From the NCBI RefSeq assembly GCF_029625315.1, contig NZ_CP121110.1, forward strand, positions 3,109,001-3,173,000: a stretch of DNA of 64,000 bases, read 5' to 3'. The stretch's first letter is position 1. Each line of letters opens with the position of its first letter. The notes under the pieces are model-generated. The model made no database searches and was not told where the DNA came from. It worked only from the letters and a program-made list of their open reading frames with translations. Made by a program: the position numbers and the translations under genes. The DNA comes from Flavobacterium ginsengisoli (lineage in GTDB: Bacteria > Bacteroidota > Bacteroidia > Flavobacteriales > Flavobacteriaceae). Of the stretch, positions 39,392-48,404 are shown piece by piece.

Positions 39392-40450
39392 ATGAAAAAT
39401 AAATCTTTAGTCGCTTTTTTACTTTTAAGCTTAGCCTTTACAGCTTGCAAAAACGATAAATTAGCGCCAGTTCAGCCAAACGCAGTAAAACCTACAATTG
39501 TTACAGAAGCACTTCCACACGACACAGATGATCCTTCAATCTGGATCAATCCAACTGATGCTTCAAAGAGTATTATTGTTGGAACAGATAAAGATACAGA
39601 CGGAGGTTTGTACGCTTTTGATTTGAATGGAAAAATCCTTAAAAAATCAATTCCGCTAAAACGTCCGAACAACGTTGATATCGCTTACGGATTAATTATT
39701 GACGGAAAAAAAGTAGATGTTGCAGTAACAACTGAACGTGAAGAAAACAAAATCAGAATTTTCAGTTTACCTGATTTAGAGCCAATTGATAACGGCGGAA
39801 TTCCTGTTTTTGAAGGAGAAACGCAACGCGATCCGATGGGAATTTCTTTGTACACTCGTCCATCTGATGGGAAAATTTTTGCTATTGTAGGAAGAAAAAC
39901 AGGCCCTTCTGGAAGTTATTTATGGCAATATGAACTTTCTGGAAACGGAAAATTTGTCACTGCAAAAGTGGTTCGCAAATTCGGAACATATAGTGGTAAA
40001 AAAGAAATTGAGGCTATTGCAGTAGACAACGAATTAGGTTTTGTGTACTATTGCGATGAACAAGCTGGAATAAGAAAATACAAAGCAGACCCAGCTTTAA
40101 ACGATAATAAAGAATTGGCTTTCTTTGGTCAAAAAGATTTCAAAGCAGACCACGAAGGAATCGCGATCTACAAAAAAACAGATTCTACAGGATATATTTT
40201 AGTATCTAACCAGCAGGCAAATTCTTTTATGGTTTACCCAAGAGAAAGCGCCAACGGAAATCCAAACAATCATCCGTTATTAGCTGAAGTTCCAACTTCT
40301 ACAATTGAATGTGATGGTGCTGATGCTACTAGTGTAAATTTAGGCCCAAAATTCAAAAACGGACTTTTCGTAGCGATGAGTAATGGAATGACTTTCCACT
40401 ATTATACTTGGGATTTAATTCAAAAACGAATTGACGAAGCTAAAAAATAA
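39392..40450 (+). CDS. beta-propeller phytase lipoprotein
   Basis: A 352-residue lipoprotein (lipobox LAFTAC); ATG 39392 opens the signal peptide. It hydrolyses phytate with calcium as cofactor. Beta-propeller phytase motifs are visible: DTDDPSIWINPTDASKSIIVGTDKD, GGLYAFDLNGK, NVDIAYG, VDVAVTTERE, KFGTYSGKKEIEAIAVD, YYCDEQAGIRKY and DHEGIAIY. The six-blade propeller is complete. Placed 76 nt behind a TonB receptor, it likely frees phosphate at the outer membrane. Confidence 0.9.
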   Translation: MKNKSLVAFLLLSLAFTACKNDKLAPVQPNAVKPTIVTEALPHDTDDPSIWINPTDASKSIIVGTDKDTDGGLYAFDLNGKILKKSIPLKRPNNVDIAYGLIIDGKKVDVAVTTEREENKIRIFSLPDLEPIDNGGIPVFEGETQRDPMGISLYTRPSDGKIFAIVGRKTGPSGSYLWQYELSGNGKFVTAKVVRKFGTYSGKKEIEAIAVDNELGFVYYCDEQAGIRKYKADPALNDNKELAFFGQKDFKADHEGIAIYKKTDSTGYILVSNQQANSFMVYPRESANGNPNNHPLLAEVPTSTIECDGADATSVNLGPKFKNGLFVAMSNGMTFHYYTWDLIQKRIDEAKK

Positions 40451-40525
40451 AAGTTTCAAGGTTTTCAGTCGCAGTCCCGTGTTCAGTGTCTATTTTTTTT
40501 ACTGCGATTGGAAACCAACTAAAAA

Positions 40526-40547
40526 AGCTGTTCATTTCTGAACAGCT
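40526..40547. terminator. bidirectional terminator between phytase and pckA
   Basis: agctgttca and tgaacagct form a perfect 9-bp stem with loop tttc, flanked by aaaaa on the left and tttttt on the right. It serves both convergent genes. Confidence 0.88.
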
Positions 40548-40574
40548 TTTTTATTTTGAATTAAATAATTCCTT

Positions 40575-42179
40575 TTATTCTGTAATCGGTGCACCTGCTA
40601 AGATTTCAGCATTTGCAAACTCTTCAAATTTGGCGAAATTAGCTTTGAATTTATGTGCTAATTCCAACGCTTTTTTATCGTATAAATCTTTGTCTTCCCA
40701 AGTATTTCTAGGATTTAAAATTTCCACTGGAACATTTGGACAATCTTGAGGAATTTCAATTCCAAATACTTCATGATTTTTAAACGCTACATCGTTTAAT
40801 TCTCCTTTTAATGCAGCAGTAATCATAGCACGAGTATATTTAAGCTTCATACGGCTTCCTGTTCCGTAAGCTCCTCCAGTCCATCCTGTATTGATTAACC
40901 AAACTTTTACTCCTGCATCTTTCATTTTTTTGCTCAACATTTCAGCATAACGCGTTGGATGCAAAGGCATAAATGGCGCTCCAAAACAAGCAGAGAAATT
41001 AGGTTGAGGCTCTGTTACACCAGCTTCTGTTCCTGCAACTTTTGCTGTATAACCAGAAATAAAGTGGTACGCTGCCTGACCTGGAGTCAATCTTGAAATT
41101 GGAGGCAAAATTCCGAAAGAATCTGCTGTTAAGAAAAATATATTTTTTGGATTGTGTCCAACCAAACCTGGCTGAACATTATCAATATGTGTAATTGGGT
41201 AACTTACACGTGTATTTTGTGTAATAGAAACATCGTCAAAATCAACTACGTTTGTTCCTGCTTTGAAAACCACATTTTCTAAAAGCGCTCCTTTTTTGAT
41301 TGCTCTAAAAATATCTGGTTCATTTTCTTCTGTTAAATTAATCACTTTTGCATAACATCCGCCTTCAAAATTGAAAACAGTGTTTTCGTTTGTCCAGCCG
41401 TGCTCATCATCTCCGATTAATTTACGCTCTGGATCTGCAGATAAAGTTGTTTTACCAGTACCAGACAATCCGAAGAAGATTGCTGTATCTCCTGCTTCAC
41501 CAACATTGGCGCTACAGTGCATTGGAAGTGTATTTTTGAAAACCGGAAGAATAAAGTTTAATGCAGAGAAAATTCCTTTTTTCATTTCTCCTGTATAACC
41601 TGTTCCTCCAATTAATGCAATTTTTTTAGTAAAATCTAAAATAGCAAAATTAGACTGGCGTGTTCCGTCTACAGCAGGATCTGCCATAAAACTTGGAGCA
41701 CAAACTACTGTCCATTCTGGAGTAAAATTAGCCAGTTCTGAATCTTCTGGACGTAAGAACATATTGTAGCAAAACAAGTTTGACCAAGCAGTTTCTGTTA
41801 CAACACGTACATTCAATCTATAATTTGGATCAGAACAAACATAAGAGTCGCGAACAAAAACTTCTTTGTCTGATAAAAATGCTGTTACCTTATTATAAAG
41901 CTTTTCAAAAGCTTGGGGCTCAAATGGGATATTTACATTTCCCCACCAAACTTGATCTTTTGTAATATCATCTTTTACGATAAAACGATCTTGTGGAGAA
42001 CGGCCTGTAAATTCACCTGTATTAATTGCTAACGCTCCAGTAGAATTTTCAACACCTTGACCTGACTGCAAAGTAATCGCATGTAATTCATCTGCAGATA
42101 GTTGATAACGAACTTTTGCATTTTCAATTCCTAGCTCTTTTAACGAAATCGATTGCGCGAAAACTGTATTAGTGTCCAT
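40575..42179 (-). CDS. pckA: phosphoenolpyruvate carboxykinase (ATP)
   Basis: A 534-residue cytoplasmic enzyme that makes PEP and CO2 from oxaloacetate and ATP, the entry step of gluconeogenesis. It shows TGRSPQDRFIVKD near the start, the P-loop FGLSGTGKTTLSADP, the metal site IGDDEHGW and NFEGGCYAKVI, and the adenine-site NTGWTGGAYGTGSRMKL. Length is normal for the ATP-dependent class. A TAATTTTG box lies 35 nt upstream of the ATG. Confidence 0.96.
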   Translation of the reverse strand: MDTNTVFAQSISLKELGIENAKVRYQLSADELHAITLQSGQGVENSTGALAINTGEFTGRSPQDRFIVKDDITKDQVWWGNVNIPFEPQAFEKLYNKVTAFLSDKEVFVRDSYVCSDPNYRLNVRVVTETAWSNLFCYNMFLRPEDSELANFTPEWTVVCAPSFMADPAVDGTRQSNFAILDFTKKIALIGGTGYTGEMKKGIFSALNFILPVFKNTLPMHCSANVGEAGDTAIFFGLSGTGKTTLSADPERKLIGDDEHGWTNENTVFNFEGGCYAKVINLTEENEPDIFRAIKKGALLENVVFKAGTNVVDFDDVSITQNTRVSYPITHIDNVQPGLVGHNPKNIFFLTADSFGILPPISRLTPGQAAYHFISGYTAKVAGTEAGVTEPQPNFSACFGAPFMPLHPTRYAEMLSKKMKDAGVKVWLINTGWTGGAYGTGSRMKLKYTRAMITAALKGELNDVAFKNHEVFGIEIPQDCPNVPVEILNPRNTWEDKDLYDKKALELAHKFKANFAKFEEFANAEILAGAPITE

Positions 42180-42214
42180 AAGTTTTTAAGTTGTGTGTGA
42201 TTTTTTGTTTAAAG

Positions 42215-42222
42215 CAAAATTA
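42215..42222 (-). promoter_or_regulatory. -7 box TAATTTTG for pckA
   Basis: On the minus strand TAATTTTG fits TAnnTTTG, 35 nt before the pckA ATG. No standard -33 TTG was found. Confidence 0.5.
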
Positions 42223-42480
42223 CAGATTTATTTTTATTTCTTTTAAAATACTTAAATTTCACTTTAATTTATATGGAAAAAGAGAAATTTCACTTTAAAA
42301 ATTATAAAAAGAAAAAAATAATCGCTTCTAATTTGTTTATTTACAACCTAATGCGTGATTTTGTTATATTATTTTTGTTTGATAACAGAAAATACAAAAA
42401 AGTCACACAAATAAAGTTATATGTTATTTATGTGACAAAATTAAAGATTAATTCTTAGACAGAATTTTTTTTTCGGGATT
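42223..42480. other. gene-free AT-rich stretch
   Basis: No convincing gene. One open frame of 61 codons (42273-42458, +) is extremely Lys/Ile/Asn-rich with no motif, and I regard it as chance. It holds the pckA upstream region and the 3' side of DUF423. Confidence 0.5.
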
Positions 42481-42867
42481 TTATGATTTTCTCTTCAAAA
42501 TCGTAAAGAATAATAGCGTCCAGGCAATAATTAATAGAAAACCACCCACTGGAGTTGCGAATACTATAATTTTAGATTCAAACAAAGTATAGTCTTTTGT
42601 TGCCAATAAATAGATCGAACCGCTAAAAAGAACAACACCTGCAACAACGAAATTATAGATTGTTTTTAAGGTCTTTTCTGCAAGTTCTTTTTGTGTAGAT
42701 AAAAACAGAAGAAATAGAGCGTGATACATTTGGTAACGAACACCAACTTCAAAAGTATTTAATTGGTCAACCGAAAGATATTTTTTTAATAAATGAGCAC
42801 CAAAAGCACCCAAAATAATAGCTAACATACCAATAAAAGCTCCTGTTAAAACGATTCTTCTTTTCAT
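42481..42867 (-). CDS. DUF423 membrane protein
   Basis: A 128-residue protein with four membrane helices (MKRRIVLTGAFIGMLAIILGAFGAHLLKKYLS; YHALFLLFLSTQ; NFVVAGVVLFSGSIYLLA; FATPVGGFLLIIAWTLLFF). GAFGAH and RYQMYHALFLL are the DUF423 (YgdD-like) signature. ATG 42867 is preferred to the longer TTG-initiated frame. Function unknown. Confidence 0.88.
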   Translation of the reverse strand: MKRRIVLTGAFIGMLAIILGAFGAHLLKKYLSVDQLNTFEVGVRYQMYHALFLLFLSTQKELAEKTLKTIYNFVVAGVVLFSGSIYLLATKDYTLFESKIIVFATPVGGFLLIIAWTLLFFTILKRKS

Positions 42868-43006
42868 AATATATCTCTTTTGAAATTTCAAACAAAAATA
42901 CTTCAAACGAACTGAAAAACCGCCGTTGTTTCTGGATTATTTAGAACAAAATCAAATTATTTTTTGGGTTTTGCGAAAAAAATAATTTTATTTTCTTTAA
43001 TTTGAA

Positions 43007-43037
43007 TTGTTATATTTATAACATTTAAATATATTTG
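43007..43037 (+). promoter_or_regulatory. promoter of the saccharopine dehydrogenase-like gene
   Basis: TTG at 43007-43009, a 20-nt spacer, and TATATTTG at 43030-43037 match the Bacteroidota -33/-7 layout; the ATG follows 17 nt later. Confidence 0.6.
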
Positions 43038-43054
43038 TGTTAAATATTTAAAGC

Positions 43055-44419
43055 ATGAGAAACATTTTAATATTTGGAGCAGGAAGATCTGCATCGTCTT
43101 TGATTCGATATTTATTATCGAAATCTAATGAAGAACAACTACATTTAACGGTAGCTGACCTTTCATTGCATCTTGCGAAAGCAAAGACACAAAATCATCC
43201 AAACGCCACTCCGCTTGCCTTAGATATTTTTAATGCCGACGAAAGAAGAAAAGCTATCGCAAGTGCTTCGATAGTAATTTCAATGCTTCCGGCGCATCTG
43301 CATATCGAAATCGCAAAAGACTGCCTTGAATTCAAAAAACATCTTGTTACAGCTTCCTACATAAGCGATGCCATGCAGGCTTTAAACGAAGAAGCCATCA
43401 AAAACAATCTGATTTTTATGAACGAAATCGGCCTCGATCCAGGCATCGATCATATGAGCGCCATGAAAGTCATTGACGAAATCAGATCTAAAGGCGGTAA
43501 AATGATTTTGTTTGAATCTTTCTGCGGAGGTTTAGTAGCTCCAGAATCTGATAATAATTTATGGAACTACAAATTTACTTGGGCACCAAGAAATGTAGTT
43601 TTGGCTGGTCAGGGCGGTGCAGCGAAGTTTATTCAGGAAGGCACTTATAAATACATTCCGTACAGTGCTTTGTTTAGAAGAACTGAATTTCTGGAAGTAG
43701 AAGACTACGGGAAATTTGAAGCCTATTCTAATCGCGATTCTCTTAAATACCGTTCGGTTTATGGTTTAGATGATATTCTTACCTTATATAGAGGAACCAT
43801 TAGAAGGGTTGGTTTTTCTAGAGCTTGGAACATGTTTGTACAGCTCGGTATGACAGATGACAGCTACATTATAGAAGATTCTGAAAACATGAGCTATCGT
43901 CAGTTTATCAATTCTTTTCTACCGTATCATCCAACAGATTCAGCTGAAATTAAAACACGTTTGATCTTAAAAATCGATCAAGACGATATTATGTGGGATA
44001 AACTTCTGGAATTGGATTTATTTAACCCAAACAAAAAAGTAAATCTTCCTAAAGCCACTCCAGCTCAGATTTTAGAAAAAATCTTAACTGACAGCTGGGC
44101 TCTTGAACCAGAAGATAAAGATATGATTGTGATGTATCACAAATTTGGTTATGAACTAAATGGAGAAAAGAAACAAATCGATTCTAAAATGGTTTGTATT
44201 GGCGATGACCAAACTTATACCGCAATGGCAAAAACAGTCGGACTTCCGGTTGCTATTGCTACATTATTGATTTTAAACGGAAAAATTACAACTCCAGGTG
44301 TACAACTTCCTATTAAAAAGGAAGTTTACGAACCTATTTTGAAAGAGTTAGAAGAATATGGGGTCATTTTTAACGAACAAAATGTACCTTATTTTGGTTA
44401 CAATCCAGATTTGTTTTAG
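43055..44419 (+). CDS. saccharopine dehydrogenase-like oxidoreductase
   Basis: A 454-residue NAD(P)-dependent protein. An N-terminal Rossmann fold (ILIFGAGRSASSLIRYLL; SASIVISMLPAHLHIEIAKDCLEFKKHLVTASYIS) is followed by the saccharopine dehydrogenase C-terminal domain (FMNEIGLDPGIDHMSAMKVID; ESFCGGLVAPESDNNLWNYKFTWAPRNVVLAGQGGAAKF). It may work in lysine breakdown or make a related amino-acid derivative. No second lysine gene is adjacent, so the exact reaction is open. Followed by a terminator. Confidence 0.85.
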   Translation: MRNILIFGAGRSASSLIRYLLSKSNEEQLHLTVADLSLHLAKAKTQNHPNATPLALDIFNADERRKAIASASIVISMLPAHLHIEIAKDCLEFKKHLVTASYISDAMQALNEEAIKNNLIFMNEIGLDPGIDHMSAMKVIDEIRSKGGKMILFESFCGGLVAPESDNNLWNYKFTWAPRNVVLAGQGGAAKFIQEGTYKYIPYSALFRRTEFLEVEDYGKFEAYSNRDSLKYRSVYGLDDILTLYRGTIRRVGFSRAWNMFVQLGMTDDSYIIEDSENMSYRQFINSFLPYHPTDSAEIKTRLILKIDQDDIMWDKLLELDLFNPNKKVNLPKATPAQILEKILTDSWALEPEDKDMIVMYHKFGYELNGEKKQIDSKMVCIGDDQTYTAMAKTVGLPVAIATLLILNGKITTPGVQLPIKKEVYEPILKELEEYGVIFNEQNVPYFGYNPDLF

Positions 44420-44472
44420 TCTAGATTGCATGTTTATTTTTAGAATTTTTTTTTAATTAGTTTTTTGATTTT

Positions 44473-44498
44473 ATCCGCTTCCTCCATCAGAAGCGGAT
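44473..44498 (+). terminator. terminator after the saccharopine dehydrogenase-like gene
   Basis: atccgctt and aagcggat form a perfect stem (loop cctccatcag) followed by an 8-T tract. Confidence 0.85.
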
Positions 44499-44510
44499 TT
44501 TTTTTATTCT

Positions 44511-44580
44511 GAGGCGCAAAGAGGCAAAGGTTCAAAGGCACAGAGAAAAACCTTTGAACCTTTGAACCTTTGCTACTCTG
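44511..44580. repeat. palindrome gaggcaaaggttcaaagg...cctttgaacctttgc
   Basis: The left arm gcaaagaggcaaaggttcaaagg pairs with cctttgaacctttgaacctttgc. A single arm of this family (ctcctttgtacctttgcaactctgaaccttt) occurs at 11089-11119. Confidence 0.7.
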
Positions 44581-44585
44581 AATCT

Positions 44586-45801
44586 CTACTTCTCACTTTG
44601 AAGCGTTATAGGCAATGAATACAACACTCGAACAGCTTGACCATTTTCAGTTGCTGGAATCCATTTTGGCGAAAGTTTCAAAACTCTTATTGCTTCCTCT
44701 CCTGCTCCATATCCTAAATCTTTTACAATTTTAAATTCAGACAAACTTCCATCTTTTTCAACCATAAACTCAATAAAAAGCTTGCCGTCTATTTTTTGTT
44801 TCGAAAATTCTTTTGGCATTTTAAAATTCTGTCCCACAAACATATAGAACTTTTCTATTCCGCCAGGAAATTGTGGTTGTTTAACATCTGCCTTTTCATT
44901 AACACCAATACTGTTTTTTCCATTAAAACTGGTTTGCGCAGTAGCTTCCGAATTAAAAGCAATTAACAATAAAAAAGAAACAACAGTTACAGAAGTCACT
45001 TTTAAAACCATTGCAATTGGCGATTTTTCTTTAGTCATCATAAGCAAACGTTTTTTGGTTATTTGATAATTGATAGTACTTGCTAAAACGACAGTATGTT
45101 TATTTGAAGCAAATTGCAACAATAAGTTCTGATAGCTTTTAACTTCATCAAATTGTTTGTTTACGGCTTCATCGGCCAAAAACTCATGATTGAGCTTTAT
45201 GGCTTTTTCAAACAAAACAAACATCGGATTAAACCAAAATACGATTTGCAAAAACTCAACAAAAAGAATATCTAAAGTATGTTTTTCCTGCAAATGTGCT
45301 TTTTCATGAGCGATTAATTCTGATGGAATTTTTCCATTTGTAAAATCTTCTTTACTAATAAAAATAGCATTCCAGAAAGAGTGTGGCAAAATCGATTCTT
45401 TCATTAAAACAAGTTTCTGATTGTCTATAAATTGTACCGAATTCTTTTTCATTTTCAAGAAAAAAGAAGAAACATTTATAGCAAATCGAATCAGTAAAAT
45501 TGTTGCAATAAGAACATAAATTGCACCTAAAAAGAAATATAGGATTTCATTGTATGAAACTTTGTTTAAGATTGATTGATTAGACACAATCATTATTTCA
45601 TCCAGCTGAATTGTTTTAATTTTTGACGGAAAAAATGATGCAATCGAAAACAATTGCAGCGGAATAACTAGACTAAAAATCAAACTTCCGATAAGATAGA
45701 CACGATTAAAACGAAACATTCTTTCGTTTTCTAACAACAATTTATACACTGCATAAAAAACAGCAAGCAGACAAACCCGATTTTAAAAGATATGTTATCA
45801 T
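44586..45801 (-). CDS. M56 (BlaR1-like) metallopeptidase with TonB C-terminal domain, N-terminal frameshift
   Basis: About 404 residues after repair. M56 proteins are membrane sensors whose cytoplasmic zinc protease domain acts on a BlaI-type repressor. Four helices flank HEKAHLQEKHTLDILFVEFLQIVFWFNP (the HExxH site). The C-terminal part (QPQFPGGIEKFYMFVGQNF...GKLFIEFMVEKDGSL...YSLPITL) is a TonB-C-like domain. The uncorrected frame starts only at KLLLENE. Removing one base at 45765/45766 (cagcaagcag to cagcagcag) gives MITYLLKSGLSAAVFYAVYKLLLENE from ATG 45801 and recreates GCWGC. Last gene of the BlaI operon and paralogue of the preceding one. Confidence 0.85.
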
Positions 45802-45850
45802 TTTTTATTTTTTTCTGAATCGATTATTTACCTTTTTTAAGAATGTTTTA
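45802..45850 (-). pseudogene. relic of a blaI 3' end between the two M56 genes
   Basis: On the minus strand the stretch cttaaaaaaggtaaataatcgattcag...aaaaatgataac mirrors the real blaI end plus M56 start at 47040-47097 (cttaaaaaaataatcgattcag...gaaatgatagc). The shared ctgaatcgattattt core is exact. It shows that the M56 duplication carried the tail of blaI with it. Confidence 0.6.
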
Positions 45851-45853
45851 TTC

Positions 45854-47055
45854 TCAAGGATTTTGTGGTCTTCTAAACATTGTAGTATCAAACTTTATAT
45901 CTTGATAACCATAAGATTTTCTTCGTTCTTTTACCCTTCCTTCACTTTCACTAATTATAGCACTCACCTCAGAACCAGATTCTTGTTTTTTATTTAAAGC
46001 TTCATTCTCTTTTACATCCTGCGTTTTTTTTGAAGCAACTGCTGGCTGAGACGAAACTTTGGTTTTCTTCTTGTCTGTTGGCTTAACAGATTTTTCCTTT
46101 ACAGCCACATCTTGTTTTTTATCTTTTGAAACAACTGTTTTCTCATCAGAAGAATTTTTACTTGTACTACTTTTTACTTCTGTTTTCACTTCTTGTGCAA
46201 CTGTTTTCATGCATAACAGCAACATTAAAATCGTGACCAGAGGCACTACAGCAATTTTCTTTAAAAACGCTGTGTTTTTTGATGTTCTTTTTTCATCATT
46301 ATTAATCGTTTTTTTGTTACTAAATAATTCAAATTACTGGCCAAGTAAATCGTTTGTTTCTCGCTTCCTTTTGTTAAAAGTAAATTTTGGTAAAACGGAA
46401 CATTATTATAAGTTTTCACAATTTCCTGATCGGCAAGAAATTCGTGATTGAGTTGTATTGCTTTTTTATAAAACAAAAAGATCGGGTTAAACCAAAAAAC
46501 AACTTTTAAAAACTCTATAAAGAGAATATCCAAAGTATGTTTTTGATGCACATGAACCAATTCGTGCGTGTACAATTCGGCTTCAATATTTTGCTTTTTA
46601 TAATCTTCTAAATTGATAAAAATGTAATGCAAAAAGGTATGTGGCACTATTTTTTCTTTTACCAAAACCAATTTTGAATTCTTAAATTCTACATTTGGAG
46701 AATTGCCAATTCTGGAAAAAATCTTCCAAATGTTTCTTCCAAACCTTACCGCCATCAACAGCATTACGATTGCGTATAAAGTCCATAAAAGAATGAATTT
46801 ATAATCTACTTTTTCTGCTGTTTGATGAATCGACGTATTTAGTGCATGCTGACTAATAGCAACTTGCCTTGAAAAATCTACAGGAATTTCTTTTATAATT
46901 TCAAATGAGATAAACGGAATTGCAACGGAAATCACAATTGCAAAAAGCAAAAAGAATCTATTAAACTGATGCATTTTTTCTCGCTCTAATATCAAATGAT
47001 AAAAAGCCAGAAAAACACATAAAGCGACTGTCGATTTTACAATAAAAGCTATCAT
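45854..47055 (-). CDS. M56 (BlaR1-like) metallopeptidase with Lys/Ser/Glu-rich tail, one frameshift
   Basis: About 400 residues after repair. The N-terminal part has membrane helices and THELVHVHQKHTLDILFIEFLKVVFWFNP, the HExxH protease site. The frame is lost at a run of six T at 46288-46293 (+). A seventh restores KKRLIMMKKRTSKNTAFLKKIAVVPLVTILMLLLC, the usual linker and last helix. The exported tail (about 300-400) is low-complexity, rich in Lys, Ser, Glu and Thr (SSTSKNSSDEKTVVSKDKK), unlike the TonB-C domain of the paralogue. Its ATG overlaps the blaI stop (ATGA), so the protease and repressor are coupled. Confidence 0.83.
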
Positions 47056-47426
47056 TTCTTCTTTTTTTGAATTTCTGAATCGATTATTTTTTTAAGATCT
47101 TCCAATTCCGAAGCCGACAAATTGGTCTCAGTCGTAAAAAACGAAGCAAATTGCGAAGCCGAATTATTAAAGAAATTACTAATCAGCCCTTTTACGTGTT
47201 TTGCAAAATAGTCTGTTTTCTTTACGAGCGGATAATATTCTCGCGAATTCCCAAATTCGTTATACGCTACAAACTTCTTATCGATCATTCGTTTTAAAAG
47301 CGTTGCCACGGTTGTTGTTGCTGGTTTTGGTTCCGGATACGCTTCCAGCAAATCTTTCATAAAAGCCTTTTCAAGCTTCCATAAATGCTCCATTAACTGT
47401 TCTTCTGCATTTGATAATTGTATCAT
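47052..47426 (-). CDS. BlaI/MecI/CopY family repressor
   Basis: A 124-residue winged-helix repressor. LSNAEEQLMEHLWKLEKAFMKDLLEAYPEPKPATTTVATLLKRMIDKKFVAYNEFGNSREYYPLV is the classic BlaI DNA-binding domain, and the C-terminal helices mediate dimerisation and carry the site usually cleaved by the partner protease. It overlaps the M56 gene by 4 nt and the upstream DUF6624 gene by 4 nt. It probably represses its own operon; the inducing signal is not known. Confidence 0.93.
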   Translation of the reverse strand: MIQLSNAEEQLMEHLWKLEKAFMKDLLEAYPEPKPATTTVATLLKRMIDKKFVAYNEFGNSREYYPLVKKTDYFAKHVKGLISNFFNNSASQFASFFTTETNLSASELEDLKKIIDSEIQKKKK

Positions 47427-48385
47427 GGTTTTGTATTTTCAAGTTTTTCTGTTTCAGCCAATTCCTTTTTATATTCCTCCAAATTCCAATCAATATTCAA
47501 TTTCGTTGCATAGTCGGCCATTGTGCCAAGTCCGACTTCTGCACGTCTTTTATCGACATTATCTGGATCTATCATTGGTGCGATACAAATTTTACCAGTC
47601 TTTTTATTCTTTGAACTCTGACTGCCATAAATTTGTTTTTTTCCTTCTCTCAAAGCAACTCTATCTTCTAAATAAGCCAGATTTGCTGGATTGGCATTTC
47701 CGTCTTTAACCGCCTCTCTCATCATCGGCAAATATTTTTGCTGATATTCTAAATCGGCATGCTGAATCACCAGAAACAAAGTCTGATTTCCCTGAGAGCC
47801 TACAACATTTTTTCCTAACCAGCCTTTTTCGTCCAGTATTTTCATCACCTTAATAAGATTAATGCTGTCTTTTCTTTGCATAATTTTACCAACGCTGTCA
47901 ATTTTCTTTTTATCAGGTTTAGTAGCTCTATAAACATTCATAAATTCTCCACGAATTTCCTGATCTTCGGTATAAATCTCCGCAAGTTGCTTTTCCAGCA
48001 CTTTATCATAATTTGCTCCAATTACATCTAACTTCTTCTGCAGTTTATCAATTGTCTTATTCCATTCTTTTTCTGAGTGCAAAGGCTTTAAATCGTTATC
48101 AATTTTAATATGCGCAATATTCTCGTATCCGTTATCGATAGAAAGATTCAGCCATTTAAATGCTTTTTTATTCCTTTTTGCCATAGAAGCAGAACAGCCT
48201 GCATTGTATAAATCTCGATTATCTTTCTGTTCTATTTTAAAAGCTTTCTCATAATACGCAACAGACAACTCATAGTTTTTTGCTGTATAACAAGAATCTG
48301 CTTTGTGAACCCATTCTTTATACGTTTGAGCTTGCAAGAAAAAGCAGTTCATTAAGAGAAAAGAAAGCGTGATTAATTTTTTCAT
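47423..48385 (-). CDS. DUF6624 protein with TPR-like N-terminus
   Basis: A 320-residue exported protein (signal peptide MKKLITLSFLLMNCFFLQAQ). Residues 25-115 form TPR-like helices (KADSCYTAKNYELSVAYYEKAFKIEQKDNRDLYNAGCSASMAKRNKKAFKWLNLSI). The rest matches the DUF6624 pattern: ILDEKGWLGKNVVGSQGNQTLFLVIQHADLEYQQKYLPMMREAVKDG, then YLEDRVALREGKKQIYGSQ. Function unknown. Overlap with blaI by 4 nt shows that it is part of the signalling operon and may be its output or sensor. Confidence 0.8.
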   Translation of the reverse strand: MKKLITLSFLLMNCFFLQAQTYKEWVHKADSCYTAKNYELSVAYYEKAFKIEQKDNRDLYNAGCSASMAKRNKKAFKWLNLSIDNGYENIAHIKIDNDLKPLHSEKEWNKTIDKLQKKLDVIGANYDKVLEKQLAEIYTEDQEIRGEFMNVYRATKPDKKKIDSVGKIMQRKDSINLIKVMKILDEKGWLGKNVVGSQGNQTLFLVIQHADLEYQQKYLPMMREAVKDGNANPANLAYLEDRVALREGKKQIYGSQSSKNKKTGKICIAPMIDPDNVDKRRAEVGLGTMADYATKLNIDWNLEEYKKELAETEKLENTKP

Positions 48386-48404
48386 GGTTTAGAGGTTAGT
48401 TTGT

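Noticed and set aside
42273..42458. 61-codon open frame in the pckA upstream gap
   Set aside because: Lys/Ile/Asn-rich translation of AT-rich DNA, no motif, no promoter in place.
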